In this document: in pieces, positions 42,582 through 51,682 of the stretch
Numbering within the stretch: position 1 is the first letter of the stretch
How the letters are laid out: each line of letters opens with the position of its first letter
From: Pseudoduganella plicata
GTDB lineage: Bacteria > Pseudomonadota > Gammaproteobacteria > Burkholderiales > Burkholderiaceae_D
Direction: 5' to 3'
DNA: 64,000 nt
Assembly: GCF_004421005.1 (NCBI RefSeq)
Contig: NZ_CP038026.1
Span: 2,170,001 to 2,234,000 of the forward strand
Position numbers and translations under genes: made by a program
The notes under the pieces: model-generated
Databases searched by the model: none
Told to the model about the DNA's origin: nothing
What the model saw: the letters and a program-made list of their open reading frames with translations, nothing else

Positions 42582-44174
42582 ATGTCGAGCAAACCCACCA
42601 CCACCGCCAGCGCCGAGCAGAATCCGGCAGAGATAGCACGCGAAGCGTTCCGCCGCCTGGCGATCCGCCGCATCGCGCCGACGCCGGAAGCCTACCGGGA
42701 CATCTATAACGAAATCGCCGGCATCCCGACGCCGGCGCCCGTCGGTCCGACCACCGCTCCCGCAACCGCACCCGACACAGGTCCGGAAAACGTCCTGACG
42801 CGCTTTGCTGCCCGCATGACGGAACAGCCGGGCGAACTGGCGGACTTCGGCCGCCGCTTCAACCGGGCCGTCAAGGCGCGCGACTGGGAAGCCTACGCGG
42901 CAACCTTGTCGCAGCTGGCCGAGCGGCCGGTGCGCAAGGCCGGCGGCATCGAGCTGGCGCCGATGCCTGAGGGCGAACAGACGCGCCTGCTGCGCGACCT
43001 GCTCAGCCGCACACTGACGCTGGCCGTCGCGTCGCTGCTGTCGGGCACGCCGCTGGCGGCGGAGGCCGAATCGCTGGGCTCGGCAACGAAGGAAGCGCAC
43101 ACGGAAGCGGACCTGTCGGAAATCGCCGTGCGCCTGAAGCAGTTGTGCTACCAGATCGAACTGAAGAGCGGCGACACCGCAGAACAGCAGGAACTGCTGC
43201 TGCGCCTGTTCCGCCTGCTTCTGGAAAACGTCAGCGAACTGCTGGAAGACGACTCGTGGCTGCGCGGCCAGGTCGACTCCGTGCAGGCGCTGATCGAAGG
43301 CCCGCTCGATGCCCGCGCGCTGGAAGCGGCCACGCGCAGCCTGAAGGACGTCATCTACAAGCAGAGCCAGCTCAAGCACAGCATGACCGACGTGCGCGTC
43401 ACCGTGAAAAACATGATGATGACGTTTATCGACCGTCTCGGTCAGGTGGCCGCCTCGACGGGCGACTTCCACGAAAAGATCGGCAATTACTCCGCCAAGA
43501 TCAGCCAGGCGCAGGACATCGGCGAACTGAACACGATTCTGGACGAAGTGCTGCAGGAAACCCGCATCGTCCAGAGCGAGGCGCTGAAGGCGCGCGACAA
43601 CATGGTCACGGCGCGCCAGGAAGTGCAGGATGCCGAGGCGCGCATCCACGCGCTGGAAACGCAGCTGCAGCATATGAGCGAGCTGGTGCGTGAAGACCAG
43701 CTGACGGGCAGCCTGAACCGCCGCGGCCTGGACGACGTGTTCGAACGGGAAACGGCCCGCGCCGACCGCCGCGGCACGCCCCTGTGCATCGCCGTGCTGG
43801 ACCTGGACGACTTCAAGAAGCTCAACGATACGTACGGCCACATCGCCGGCGACGGCGCGCTGAAGCACCTCGTCAAGATCGTCAAGGAAACGCTGCGTTC
43901 GATGGACGTCATTGCCCGCTTCGGCGGCGAGGAATTCCTCATCATGCTGCCGGAAACGACGGTGGACGCGGCAGTGGCCACCATGACGCGACTGCAGCGC
44001 GAACTGACGAAGCATTTCTTCCTGCACGATAACGAAAAAGTGCTGATTACCTTCTCCGCCGGTGTGGCATTGCGCCGCCCGCACGAGGAACAGACGGAAC
44101 TGGTCAAACGGGCCGACGAAGCCATGTATACGGCAAAGAAAACCGGTAAAAACCGCGTGGTCGTAGCGGAATAA
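42582..44174 (+). CDS. diguanylate cyclase (GGDEF family, GGEEF active site)
   Basis: 530 residues, no membrane helix. A long N-terminal region (1-350) is mostly helical, with predicted coiled coil near 300-360 (AQDIGELNTILDEVLQETRI, then NMVTARQEVQDAEARIHALE). The C-terminal GGDEF domain (about 365-530) has LDDFKKLNDTYGHIAGDGAL and the active site Gly448-Gly-Glu-Glu-Phe452, so synthesis of c-di-GMP from two GTP is expected. The N-terminal helical domain resembles those of other Burkholderiales cyclases with a conserved but uncharacterised sensor. Downstream come the IS4 element and the RTX gene; the cyclase terminator was split by the IS. Confidence 0.9.
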   Translation: MSSKPTTTASAEQNPAEIAREAFRRLAIRRIAPTPEAYRDIYNEIAGIPTPAPVGPTTAPATAPDTGPENVLTRFAARMTEQPGELADFGRRFNRAVKARDWEAYAATLSQLAERPVRKAGGIELAPMPEGEQTRLLRDLLSRTLTLAVASLLSGTPLAAEAESLGSATKEAHTEADLSEIAVRLKQLCYQIELKSGDTAEQQELLLRLFRLLLENVSELLEDDSWLRGQVDSVQALIEGPLDARALEAATRSLKDVIYKQSQLKHSMTDVRVTVKNMMMTFIDRLGQVAASTGDFHEKIGNYSAKISQAQDIGELNTILDEVLQETRIVQSEALKARDNMVTARQEVQDAEARIHALETQLQHMSELVREDQLTGSLNRRGLDDVFERETARADRRGTPLCIAVLDLDDFKKLNDTYGHIAGDGALKHLVKIVKETLRSMDVIARFGGEEFLIMLPETTVDAAVATMTRLQRELTKHFFLHDNEKVLITFSAGVALRRPHEEQTELVKRADEAMYTAKKTGKNRVVVAE

Positions 44175-44217
44175 CAATTGATTTAATCAATACACAAAGA
44201 AAAGCCCGGTTCACCGG

Positions 44218-45636
44218 TAATGCCGTTCAGTTAAGACTGAACGGCATTTCTATTTTGCGGTTGTAAACGCCCCGCATCACTGTTAACCTTCGTCGCCATG
44301 TTCGACGACACCCTGCATTTCCTAGCGAATCATCTCGAGTCTCCTGATTGGGCGAGGCTGGGAGAGCATTTGCCGTATGAATGGGTCGAGCAGGCGGTGT
44401 TGAGCACGGAGGCGGCCAGTATCCGACATCGGCGTCTACCCGCTGAGCAGGTCGTGTGGCTGATGGTCGCGCTGGCTTTGTATAGGCACAAATCCATCAG
44501 CGAAGTGCTCGATGATCTTGGTTTGGCGGTACCGGATTCACAGACGCCATTCGTCAGCAAGAGTGCTGCGGCACAAGCCCGCCAACGCGTCGGACAAGCA
44601 CCTTTGAAATGGCTATTCGAGCGTTCGGCCAGGCACTGGGTTGCGCAGGACAAGAAGGCCTATCTGTTCAAGGGGTTGCAGTTGTTCGCCATGGACGGAA
44701 CAACCTTGCGTACGCACGACACGGTGGAAAATCGCGAGCATTTCGGGGCGCAAAGCTACGCGAGCGATACGGTCGCAAGCTATCCTCAGGTGCGAGGTGT
44801 CACCGTGACATCGCTCCCTACGCACTTGGTACACAGCGCCGTGTTTGGGCCGTACTCGACCAATGAAATGCTGTATGCAAAGCAGCTGCTTGGCACCATT
44901 CCGAATGAATCACTGACGGTTTTCGATCGAGGTTTCCTGTCAGCCGAGATCTTATGTGGCCTGACAGGCAGCGGCGCTGAACGGCACTTCATCATCCCGT
45001 CCAAATCGAATACCAAGTGGGAAGCAATCGAGGGCGAAAGCGAAGATATGCTGGTGCGCATGCGCGTCTCGCCCCAAGCCAGGGCCAAGTGCCCAGAGTT
45101 GCCCGAGTTCTGGGAAGCGCGGGCAATCACCGTCGTTGACGCCCAAGCACGCAAGCGCATCTTGCTGACGTCGCTACGCGACCGCCGTCGCTACAAGCCA
45201 AGTGATATCGCCCTCTGCTACGACAAGCGCTGGGGAATTGAGACGAGTTACCGGGAGCTCAAGCAGACCATGCTCGGCACAGCGCTGACGCTGCGCTCGA
45301 AAACCGTGGACGGGGTATATCAGGAAATCTGGGGCACTCTTATTGCTTACAACCTAATCCGGCTCGAAATCGCCAAAGCCGCACTGGCCGTCAAGTGTGA
45401 ACCGACCGAGGTAAGCTTCATCCGCGCTTTTCACCTAATCCAGTTTGAACTGCACTGGGCAGGGGTCACCAGGTCGTACGGAAAACTGCCTGCATCAATG
45501 AAGCACCTACGAGAAAGGTTGGTTAGCCTCCTGAACGACGAACGGCCCGGCCGCAAATGCGACCGGGCCGTCAAGGCAACGCCGAAGCGTTACGCCGTCC
45601 GGAAGGTCAAGAAGCTACCTTAACTGAACGGCATTA
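44218..45636 (+). mobile_element. IS4-family insertion sequence, complete, 1419 bp
   Basis: Terminal inverted repeats of 18 bp match perfectly (TAATGCCGTTCAGTTAAG at the left, its reverse complement at 45619-45636). An 11-bp target duplication CGGTTCACCGG flanks it at 44207-44217 and 45637-45647. IS4-family elements give duplications of about 9-13 bp. The single transposase gene fills the element. The left end contains an extra inverted copy, TGCCGTTCAGT-taag-ACTGAACGGCA (44221-44246), a hairpin that could block transcription entering from outside. The intact ends and identical duplications suggest a fairly recent insertion. The element is visibly less GC-rich than its surroundings. Confidence 0.93.
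44298..45623 (+). CDS. IS4-family DDE transposase
   Basis: 441 residues with the N-terminal IS4 domain and the DDE catalytic core. Asp133 lies in FAMDGTTLRTHD, Asp210 in VFDRGFLSAEIL, and Glu315 is within the IS4 signature Y-(2)-R-(3)-E-(6)-K (Tyr308, Arg311, Glu315, Lys322, in YDKRWGIETSYRELK). All catalytic residues are present, so it looks active. Its TAA stop lies inside the right terminal repeat. Codon use is less GC-biased than the flanking genes, consistent with horizontal origin. Confidence 0.95.
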   Translation: MFDDTLHFLANHLESPDWARLGEHLPYEWVEQAVLSTEAASIRHRRLPAEQVVWLMVALALYRHKSISEVLDDLGLAVPDSQTPFVSKSAAAQARQRVGQAPLKWLFERSARHWVAQDKKAYLFKGLQLFAMDGTTLRTHDTVENREHFGAQSYASDTVASYPQVRGVTVTSLPTHLVHSAVFGPYSTNEMLYAKQLLGTIPNESLTVFDRGFLSAEILCGLTGSGAERHFIIPSKSNTKWEAIEGESEDMLVRMRVSPQARAKCPELPEFWEARAITVVDAQARKRILLTSLRDRRRYKPSDIALCYDKRWGIETSYRELKQTMLGTALTLRSKTVDGVYQEIWGTLIAYNLIRLEIAKAALAVKCEPTEVSFIRAFHLIQFELHWAGVTRSYGKLPASMKHLRERLVSLLNDERPGRKCDRAVKATPKRYAVRKVKKLP

Positions 45637-45709
45637 CGGTTCACCGGGCTTTTTTATTAATATCGCCGGCGCATCGGAACAACGGTCTCGCACTTATTTT
45701 AACCATAAC

Positions 45710-45739
45710 TTAACACGCGGAAAATATTTCCTTTAGAAT
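45710..45739 (+). promoter_or_regulatory. candidate promoter of the RTX gene
   Basis: TTAACA (45710-45715) and TAGAAT (45734-45739) with an 18-base spacer, in a locally AT-rich stretch 84 bases before the RTX ATG. An AAAAAGGAAGAAA ribosome-binding region precedes that ATG. The 186 bases between the IS and the gene hold this and the right half of the old terminator. Confidence 0.5.
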
Positions 45740-45822
45740 AAAACGCGCCCGCGGCCCGACCGGCCGCGCGCCCCCACGCCCCCGGGCCAACGCGTATTTA
45801 TTCACGAAAAAGGAAGAAATCC

Positions 45823-48800
45823 ATGACGGGTGTCCGTACTTTTGCCACCACCAGCGCCGCGTCCGCACTGGCCGCAGACAATATTCCCACCGAGGGCAGC
45901 GACGTCCTCTACGGCAGCATCGTTGACGGGCTGGGCGGGAATGATACGATCAATGGCACGACCGGCAACGATTCACTGATGGGCGGCGCCGATCACGACG
46001 TCCTGACGGGCAGCAATGGCAACGACACCCTCGTCGGTGGCGCCGGCGCCGATACCTACGAGTTCGACGAATATTCGGGCAGCGACGTGATCGTTCTCGA
46101 TCCCAGCGAGCCGGGACAGGCCGACCGCATCAACCTGCGCAATGTCGACGAATCGGAGCTGGAATTCTTCCAGCGCATCGGCAACGATCTGATTATCAAA
46201 TGGCAGAAGGACAATACCGGCGCGGTCCAGCAGGTAACGCTGAAGGACGTTTATTCGGACCCGTCGCATCAGCAGATAATCTTCGAGCTCGATAAATTCC
46301 TCGACACCGTCCCTGTCGAATACACCATGAGAGAGGTATTCGAGCGTTATACGATGTTCCTGACGGCGGGCGACGATACCCTGGGCCCGTCGGACCTGGC
46401 TGAACGCGTCAATGGCGATGCCGGCAACGACCGTCTCGAGATGGGCGCCGGCAACGACTTCGCCAGTGGCGGCGTGGGCGACGACACCCTGGACGGCGGC
46501 ACCGGCAACGACAGCCTGTCCGGCGGCGCCGGCAACGACACCTTCTTGCTGCGCATCGGCGCGGGCGTCGACACGATCGTCAGCAGCGACAACACCGTCG
46601 GCCGTATCGACCTGCTCAAGTTCGAGGACGTTCCCTCGACCGGCCTGACCGCCGTCATCCGCTCCGGTGCCAACCTGATCCTGAAGTACGGCGCCACGGA
46701 CGAAGTCACGCTGTCCAACCACTTCAGCGCTGCGACGGGCGCCATTACCCATGTCGAATTTTCCGACGGCCAGACGTGGGACATGGCCCAACTGTACGCC
46801 GCCTACGATATCGACCTGACCGCCGGCGACGACACGGCCGCCTTTCCCGCCAGCCTGGCCGAAACGGTACACGGCGGCGCGGGCAACGACATCATCGACG
46901 GCCGCGGCGGCAACGACCTGATCTACGGCGACGACGGCAACGACTCGCTGACGGGTGAAGTGGGTACGGACACGCTGCACGGCGGTACCGGCACCGATAC
47001 GCTGGCCGGCGGTATCGACAACGACGTGCTGCATGGCGACGCCGGTAACGATTTGCTGTCCGGCGACGCCGGCGACGATGTCCTGTTCGGCGGCGCCGGC
47101 AACGACACGCTGCAGGGCGCGGTCGGCAACGATACCGTCGACGGCGGCAGCGGCGACGACAGCATGGTGGAGTCCAGCGGCAGCAATACGTTCATCCTGC
47201 GCGTGGGCTCCGGCCGCGACAGCATTTCGCTGGCCGGGAACACGATGGCCAACAAGGTCGAGACGATCCGCTTCGAGGACGTGGCCTCGACGGCACTGAC
47301 CGGCGTCCAGCGTGCCGGCGCCAACCTGGTGCTGACCTACGGCTCGGGCGACAGCGTCACGCTGGTGTCGTTCTACAACAGCGCATTTGCCAAATTCTCG
47401 ACGCTGGAATTCTCCGACGGCGTCAGCTTCCGCCCCGACCAGCTGGCCGCCAGCTACGCCATCGACATGGCGGACACGGCCGAGAACTTCACGTTCACCG
47501 ACGCCATTGAAACGATCCACGGCGCCGGCGGTAACGACACGATCGCAGCGGCGGGCGGCAACGACGTGGTCTATGGCGAAGCGGACAACGACAACATCAA
47601 CGGCGGCGCCGGCAACGACACGATCTTCGGGGGCGACGGCGCGGACATCCTGAACGGCGTCGACGGCGACGACGTGCTCGACGGCGGCACGGGCAACGAC
47701 ACGATCAGCGCCGGCACCGGCAACGACACGGTGCTGCTGCGCATCGGGTCGGGCCTGGACAGCGTCACCTTCGGCGACAGCACCGTCGGGCGCATCAAGA
47801 CCCTGGTATTCGAGGACGTCGCGTTCGGCGCGCTGACGGGTGTGCAGCGCAGCGGCCTGAACCTTGTCCTGTCGTACGGCAGCGCCGACCAGGTCACGCT
47901 GGTGAACTACTTCAGCGGTACGACCGCCGAGATCAACGAGATCCGCTTCAAGGACGGCAGCTACACGGTGGCCGATATCCTGTCCAGCTATCCGCTGAGC
48001 CTGACGGACGCGGCCGACAACGCCATCTTCACGCGCAACTGGAACGAATCGATCGACGCCGGTGCCGATAACGACACCGTGGATGGGCAAGGCGGCAACG
48101 ACGCCATCCGTGGCGAAAGGGGCAACGACTCGCTGACGGGCGGCGCCGGCAACGATACGCTGGTGGGCGGCGCGGACAACGATGTGCTGATCGGCGGCGT
48201 GGACAACGACATCCTCACCGGCGACGCGGGACGCGACACGCTGACGGGCGACGCCGGCGACGACCGCCTGTCCGGCGGCCTGGACGCCGACGCGCTGAAT
48301 GGCGGCATCGGCAACGACACGCTGGACGGCGGCGCGGGCAATGACGCCCTCGTCAGCGGCACCGGCAACGACATCGTCGTGCTGCGTGTCGGCTCCGGCG
48401 TGGATACCGTCGACCTGACCGACGCCAGCGCCATCAAGAGCAAGATCCTGCGCTTTGAGGACGTGACGTTCGACGCCCTGACGGCCGTCAAGCGTGTGGC
48501 CGGCAACCTGACGCTGCAATACGGCGATGGCGACAGCGTGACGGTGACGAACTTCTTCGGTGCCAACAAGTTCAACGCGATCGAATTTGCCAACGGCGTC
48601 ACCTTCACGCCGGCCCAGCTGTTTGCAAAATACGATATCTGGTTCTCCGAAGGCGCCGACAACGGCACGTTCAGCGACGACGTCGAGACCATCCATGGCG
48701 GCGCCGGCAACGACACGATCGCCGCGCTGGGCGGCAACGACGTGCTGTACGGCGACGGCGACAACGACAACCTGCAGGGCGGCGCCGGCAACGACACGCT

Positions 48801-51060
48801 GTTCGGTGGCGACGGCAGCGACGTGCTGACCGGTGACGTGGGCGACGACCGCTTCGACGGCGGCGCGGGCAACGATACCTACAACAGCGGCGCCGGCAAT
48901 GACGTGTACGTGCTGCGCGTGGGCTCAGGCGTCGATACGATCAACACGGCCGACAGCACTGTCGGCCGCATCAAGACGCTGGTCTTCGAGGACGTGGCAT
49001 CGACGGCACTGGCCGGCGTGCAACGCAGCGGCCTCAGCCTGATCCTGAACTATGGCAATGGCGACCAGGTCACACTGGTCAATCATTTCTCGGCGGCCGC
49101 CAACGAAGTCAACGTCTTTACCTTCTCCGACAAATCCGTGACGGCTGGCGAACTGCTGGCTGCCTACCCCCTTCGGCTGACGGTCGGCGCCGACACGGCA
49201 ACGTTCCCGCGCAATACGGACGAGACGATCTACGCGGATGCCGGCAACGACACCGTCGATGCCGCCGGCGGCAACGACGCGATCTACGGCGAGGCCGGTG
49301 CGGATTCGCTGACGGGCGGCAGCGGCAACGACACGCTCTCCGGCGGCACGGAAAACGACGTGCTGATCGGCGGCGCCGACAACGACGTGCTGACTGGCGA
49401 CGCCGGCCGCGACACGCTGACGGGCGACGCCGGCGACGACGTGCTGCGCGGCGGCGTGGAAGCCGACAGCCTGGTGGGCGGCATCGGCAACGACACACTG
49501 GACGGCGGCGCCGGCAACGATACGCTGACGGGCGACGCCGGCAACGACCTGTACCTGCTGCGCGTGGGCTCCGGCAATGACACGATCAACCTGGCCGACA
49601 CGACCACGGGTCCGAAGATCGAGACGGTGCGCTTCGAGGACGTCAACTCGGACGCATTGACGGCAGTAAGGCGCAGCGGCGGCAACCTGATTCTCGAGTA
49701 TGGCAACGGCGACAGCGTCACGTTCACGGCGTATTACACCGGCAACAAGTTCACCACCCTGGCGTTTGCCGACGGCGTCAGCCTCGACCATGACGGCCTG
49801 TTTGCCCGCTACGCCGTGCGCCTGACGGAACTGGCCGACAGCGCGGCATTCACGGACACCCCGGAAACCGTCTACGGTGGCGCCGGCAACGACGTCATTA
49901 CCGCGCTGGGCGGCAACGATGTCGTCCATGGCGAAGGCGATAACGACAACCTGAATGGCGGCGTCGGCAACGACTCGCTGTACGGCGGCGCCGGCAACGA
50001 CAACCTGACCGGCGACGTGGGCGACGACGTGCTGGACGGCGGCACGGGCAACGACACGATGACGAGCGGCGCCGGCAACGACACGTTCCTGCTGCGCACC
50101 GGCGACGGCGTCGACACGCTCAACGTGGCGGACACCGTCGCGGGACGGGTCGATACGATTGTCTTCGAGGATATCGGCGCCCTGAATATGGCAGGCGTGC
50201 AGCGCGTGGGCGCCAATCTGGTGCTGAACTACACGGCAGCCGACCAGGCCACGATCACTAACTTCTTCAGCGGCCCGACCCAGGTCGTCAACACGCTGAA
50301 GTTCGCGGACGCCACCTGGACCGTGCAGGAGTTGCTGGACAATTACTACATCAATCTGTCGGTGGCGGCCGATACCCTGACCTTCTCCGCACTGGGCGAA
50401 GCCGTCAAGGCGGGCGCCGGTAACGACGTGCTGGACGGCGGTGCCGGCAACGACCGCCTGTACGGTGAACTCGGCAGCGACAGGCTGACGGGCGGCATCG
50501 ACAACGACGAGCTGTACGGCGGCGACGGCCTGGACACCCTGCTGGGCGGCACGGGCGAAGATGTGCTGGAAGGCGAACTGGGCGTGGACTCCCTGCTGGG
50601 CGAAGCCGGCAACGACGTGCTGCGCGGCGGTGCGGGCAACGACATCCTGGACGGCGGCGCCGGTGACGACCTGCTGGACGGCGGCGTCGACAACGATGCG
50701 CTGACGGGCGGCGTCGGCAACGACACCTATCTGTTCCGCCTGGGCTCGGGCGTCGACACGGTCACGGCAACGGACAGCACCGTGGGCCGCGTCGAAGTGG
50801 TGGCATTCGAGGACATTGCGGCATCGCAGCTGACGTCCGTGGTCCGCAGCGGCAACAACTTCGTGCTGACGTACGGCACGGCGGACAAGGTGACGGTGGT
50901 GAACCAGTTCCTGTCCGCCACGTACGCCGTCAACGCCTTCCAGTTTGCCGATGGCCAGGTCTACACGGCGGCCGAACTGCAGGCGCTGGGCTCGGCCATG
51001 ACGGCCAGCGCGACCGAGGCCGCGCTGGTGGGCGTGGCACCGCTGGAGCCGGTGCTCTAA
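45823..51060 (+). CDS. large modular RTX calcium-binding protein, probably type I-secreted
   Basis: 1745 residues, highly acidic, with dozens of GGxGxDxLxGG-type RTX nonapeptides (for example GGAGNDTLVGGADNDVLIGG). RTX blocks alternate with nine copies of an HCBP-related beta module of about 100 residues (pattern LRVGSGVDTI - FEDV - LTGVQRSGANLVLTYGSGD - VTLVNYF - FSDG). There is no Sec signal peptide; RTX proteins usually leave through a type I system using a C-terminal signal, and the C-terminus here (TASATEAALVGVAPLEPVL) is short and hydrophobic as expected. No type I transporter genes are in the window. No protease, lipase or adhesin domain is recognised, so it could be a biofilm matrix or S-layer-like protein. 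The true start could be slightly downstream. Confidence 0.85.
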   Translation: MTGVRTFATTSAASALAADNIPTEGSDVLYGSIVDGLGGNDTINGTTGNDSLMGGADHDVLTGSNGNDTLVGGAGADTYEFDEYSGSDVIVLDPSEPGQADRINLRNVDESELEFFQRIGNDLIIKWQKDNTGAVQQVTLKDVYSDPSHQQIIFELDKFLDTVPVEYTMREVFERYTMFLTAGDDTLGPSDLAERVNGDAGNDRLEMGAGNDFASGGVGDDTLDGGTGNDSLSGGAGNDTFLLRIGAGVDTIVSSDNTVGRIDLLKFEDVPSTGLTAVIRSGANLILKYGATDEVTLSNHFSAATGAITHVEFSDGQTWDMAQLYAAYDIDLTAGDDTAAFPASLAETVHGGAGNDIIDGRGGNDLIYGDDGNDSLTGEVGTDTLHGGTGTDTLAGGIDNDVLHGDAGNDLLSGDAGDDVLFGGAGNDTLQGAVGNDTVDGGSGDDSMVESSGSNTFILRVGSGRDSISLAGNTMANKVETIRFEDVASTALTGVQRAGANLVLTYGSGDSVTLVSFYNSAFAKFSTLEFSDGVSFRPDQLAASYAIDMADTAENFTFTDAIETIHGAGGNDTIAAAGGNDVVYGEADNDNINGGAGNDTIFGGDGADILNGVDGDDVLDGGTGNDTISAGTGNDTVLLRIGSGLDSVTFGDSTVGRIKTLVFEDVAFGALTGVQRSGLNLVLSYGSADQVTLVNYFSGTTAEINEIRFKDGSYTVADILSSYPLSLTDAADNAIFTRNWNESIDAGADNDTVDGQGGNDAIRGERGNDSLTGGAGNDTLVGGADNDVLIGGVDNDILTGDAGRDTLTGDAGDDRLSGGLDADALNGGIGNDTLDGGAGNDALVSGTGNDIVVLRVGSGVDTVDLTDASAIKSKILRFEDVTFDALTAVKRVAGNLTLQYGDGDSVTVTNFFGANKFNAIEFANGVTFTPAQLFAKYDIWFSEGADNGTFSDDVETIHGGAGNDTIAALGGNDVLYGDGDNDNLQGGAGNDTLFGGDGSDVLTGDVGDDRFDGGAGNDTYNSGAGNDVYVLRVGSGVDTINTADSTVGRIKTLVFEDVASTALAGVQRSGLSLILNYGNGDQVTLVNHFSAAANEVNVFTFSDKSVTAGELLAAYPLRLTVGADTATFPRNTDETIYADAGNDTVDAAGGNDAIYGEAGADSLTGGSGNDTLSGGTENDVLIGGADNDVLTGDAGRDTLTGDAGDDVLRGGVEADSLVGGIGNDTLDGGAGNDTLTGDAGNDLYLLRVGSGNDTINLADTTTGPKIETVRFEDVNSDALTAVRRSGGNLILEYGNGDSVTFTAYYTGNKFTTLAFADGVSLDHDGLFARYAVRLTELADSAAFTDTPETVYGGAGNDVITALGGNDVVHGEGDNDNLNGGVGNDSLYGGAGNDNLTGDVGDDVLDGGTGNDTMTSGAGNDTFLLRTGDGVDTLNVADTVAGRVDTIVFEDIGALNMAGVQRVGANLVLNYTAADQATITNFFSGPTQVVNTLKFADATWTVQELLDNYYINLSVAADTLTFSALGEAVKAGAGNDVLDGGAGNDRLYGELGSDRLTGGIDNDELYGGDGLDTLLGGTGEDVLEGELGVDSLLGEAGNDVLRGGAGNDILDGGAGDDLLDGGVDNDALTGGVGNDTYLFRLGSGVDTVTATDSTVGRVEVVAFEDIAASQLTSVVRSGNNFVLTYGTADKVTVVNQFLSATYAVNAFQFADGQVYTAAELQALGSAMTASATEAALVGVAPLEPVL
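47191..50730 (+). repeat. three tandem copies of a ~1.18 kb unit inside the RTX gene
   Basis: Beta modules beginning at 47191, 48376 and 49552 resemble each other, with a short RTX block after each. Those at 47731, 48907 and 50085 form the second type, with a long RTX block after each. Spacings are 1185 and 1176 bases in the first series and 1176 and 1178 in the second. The repeat unit is therefore [module A - short RTX - module B - long RTX], about 393 residues, present three times, with more diverged modules at both ends. Confidence 0.8.
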
Positions 51061-51080
51061 GGTTCGTCACCGTTGTATAC

Positions 51081-51111
51081 AAAGGGTCTGCGGATGCAGG
51101 CCCTTTTTTTG
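51081..51111 (+). terminator. rho-independent terminator after the RTX gene
   Basis: AAGGGTCTGC and GCAGGCCCTT form a stem (with one G-U pair) closed by GGAT and followed by a run of T. It begins 20 bases after the stop. Confidence 0.85.
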
Positions 51112-51557
51112 TCTGCAGCGGATGTCGCAGGCAGCACATCGGGGCAGGCACTGATGGCGCTAACTTGAGGCGCAAAGGCCAGCGAGCCGCAGGCTGTTTC
51201 AAAACCCGTACCCAAGAACTGGGTCAGACCCGCCGCGTCTGACCCCGGCTCTCCGCCGTCGGGTCAGTTTTATGTCGGCGGCATGCTGCGGTCAGTCCTT
51301 TACTTCGCGGCATCCGGCGACTGGCGCCGATTCGCTCAACGGCCCGCCCCCGCCGTGCTACCCGACGCATAGCGATAGCAAGCAATCAACAACATGCAAC
51401 GCAGGCATGCCAACGTACCCACAATGGACCCAGCCGCAAATATATTGACGCGAAAAAAATTTTATTTCACCCTAAAGATCGCCGAAACCCTGTCGTCTAA
51501 GCGTGCCCGACCCATGCCAGAGTGTCCACAGCGCAAAAAATTCTCTCAAAAAACCCC
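51112..51557. other. intergenic region between RTX gene and flagellin promoter
   Basis: 446 bases without a credible gene. It holds a hairpin GGGTCAGAC-(7)-GTCTGACCC at 51221-51245 with a third partial copy GGGTCAG at 51261-51267. An A/T-rich stretch follows at about 51437-51475, then a second possible sigma-28-like box TAAAGATC-(11)-GTCGTCTA at 51473-51499. Nothing else is recognised. Confidence 0.6.
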
Positions 51558-51584
51558 TAAAGCTTCCCGTGTGGCAACCGTTAC
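51558..51584 (+). promoter_or_regulatory. sigma-28 (FliA) promoter of the flagellin gene
   Basis: TAAAGCTT (51558-51565), an 11-base spacer and ACCGTTAC (51577-51584) match the consensus TAAAGTTT-(11)-GCCGATAA at 7 of 8 and 5 of 8 positions. This leaves a leader of roughly 90 bases before the fliC ATG. Confidence 0.6.
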
Positions 51585-51682
51585 CAGTTACAACAGCGGC
51601 TTGAACGTCACGGAACAGCGAGACGGGCCAAAGTGAAAGAGCAAATCGCCACATACAGCAGCACCAGTTTTGGAGAAATACC

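Larger units (their letters stand above)
44200..45653 (+). other. diguanylate cyclase terminator split by IS insertion
   Basis: The left arm AAAAGCCCGG (44200-44209) and the right arm CCGGGCTTTT (45644-45653, in a longer T-run) form a perfect 10-bp stem around TTCA once the IS and one target copy are removed. The right half alone cannot fold, so the original terminator is destroyed. Confidence 0.75.

Noticed and set aside
45973..48696. Long open frame (907 codons) opposite the RTX gene
   Set aside because: It mirrors the GGxGxD codon pattern; the product is Val/Ala/Arg-rich with no recognisable family, while the plus strand is clearly RTX.
46400..50700. Regularly spaced repeats that could be taken for a CRISPR array
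   Set aside because: The repeats are in-frame codons of RTX nonapeptides with no unique spacers of constant length.
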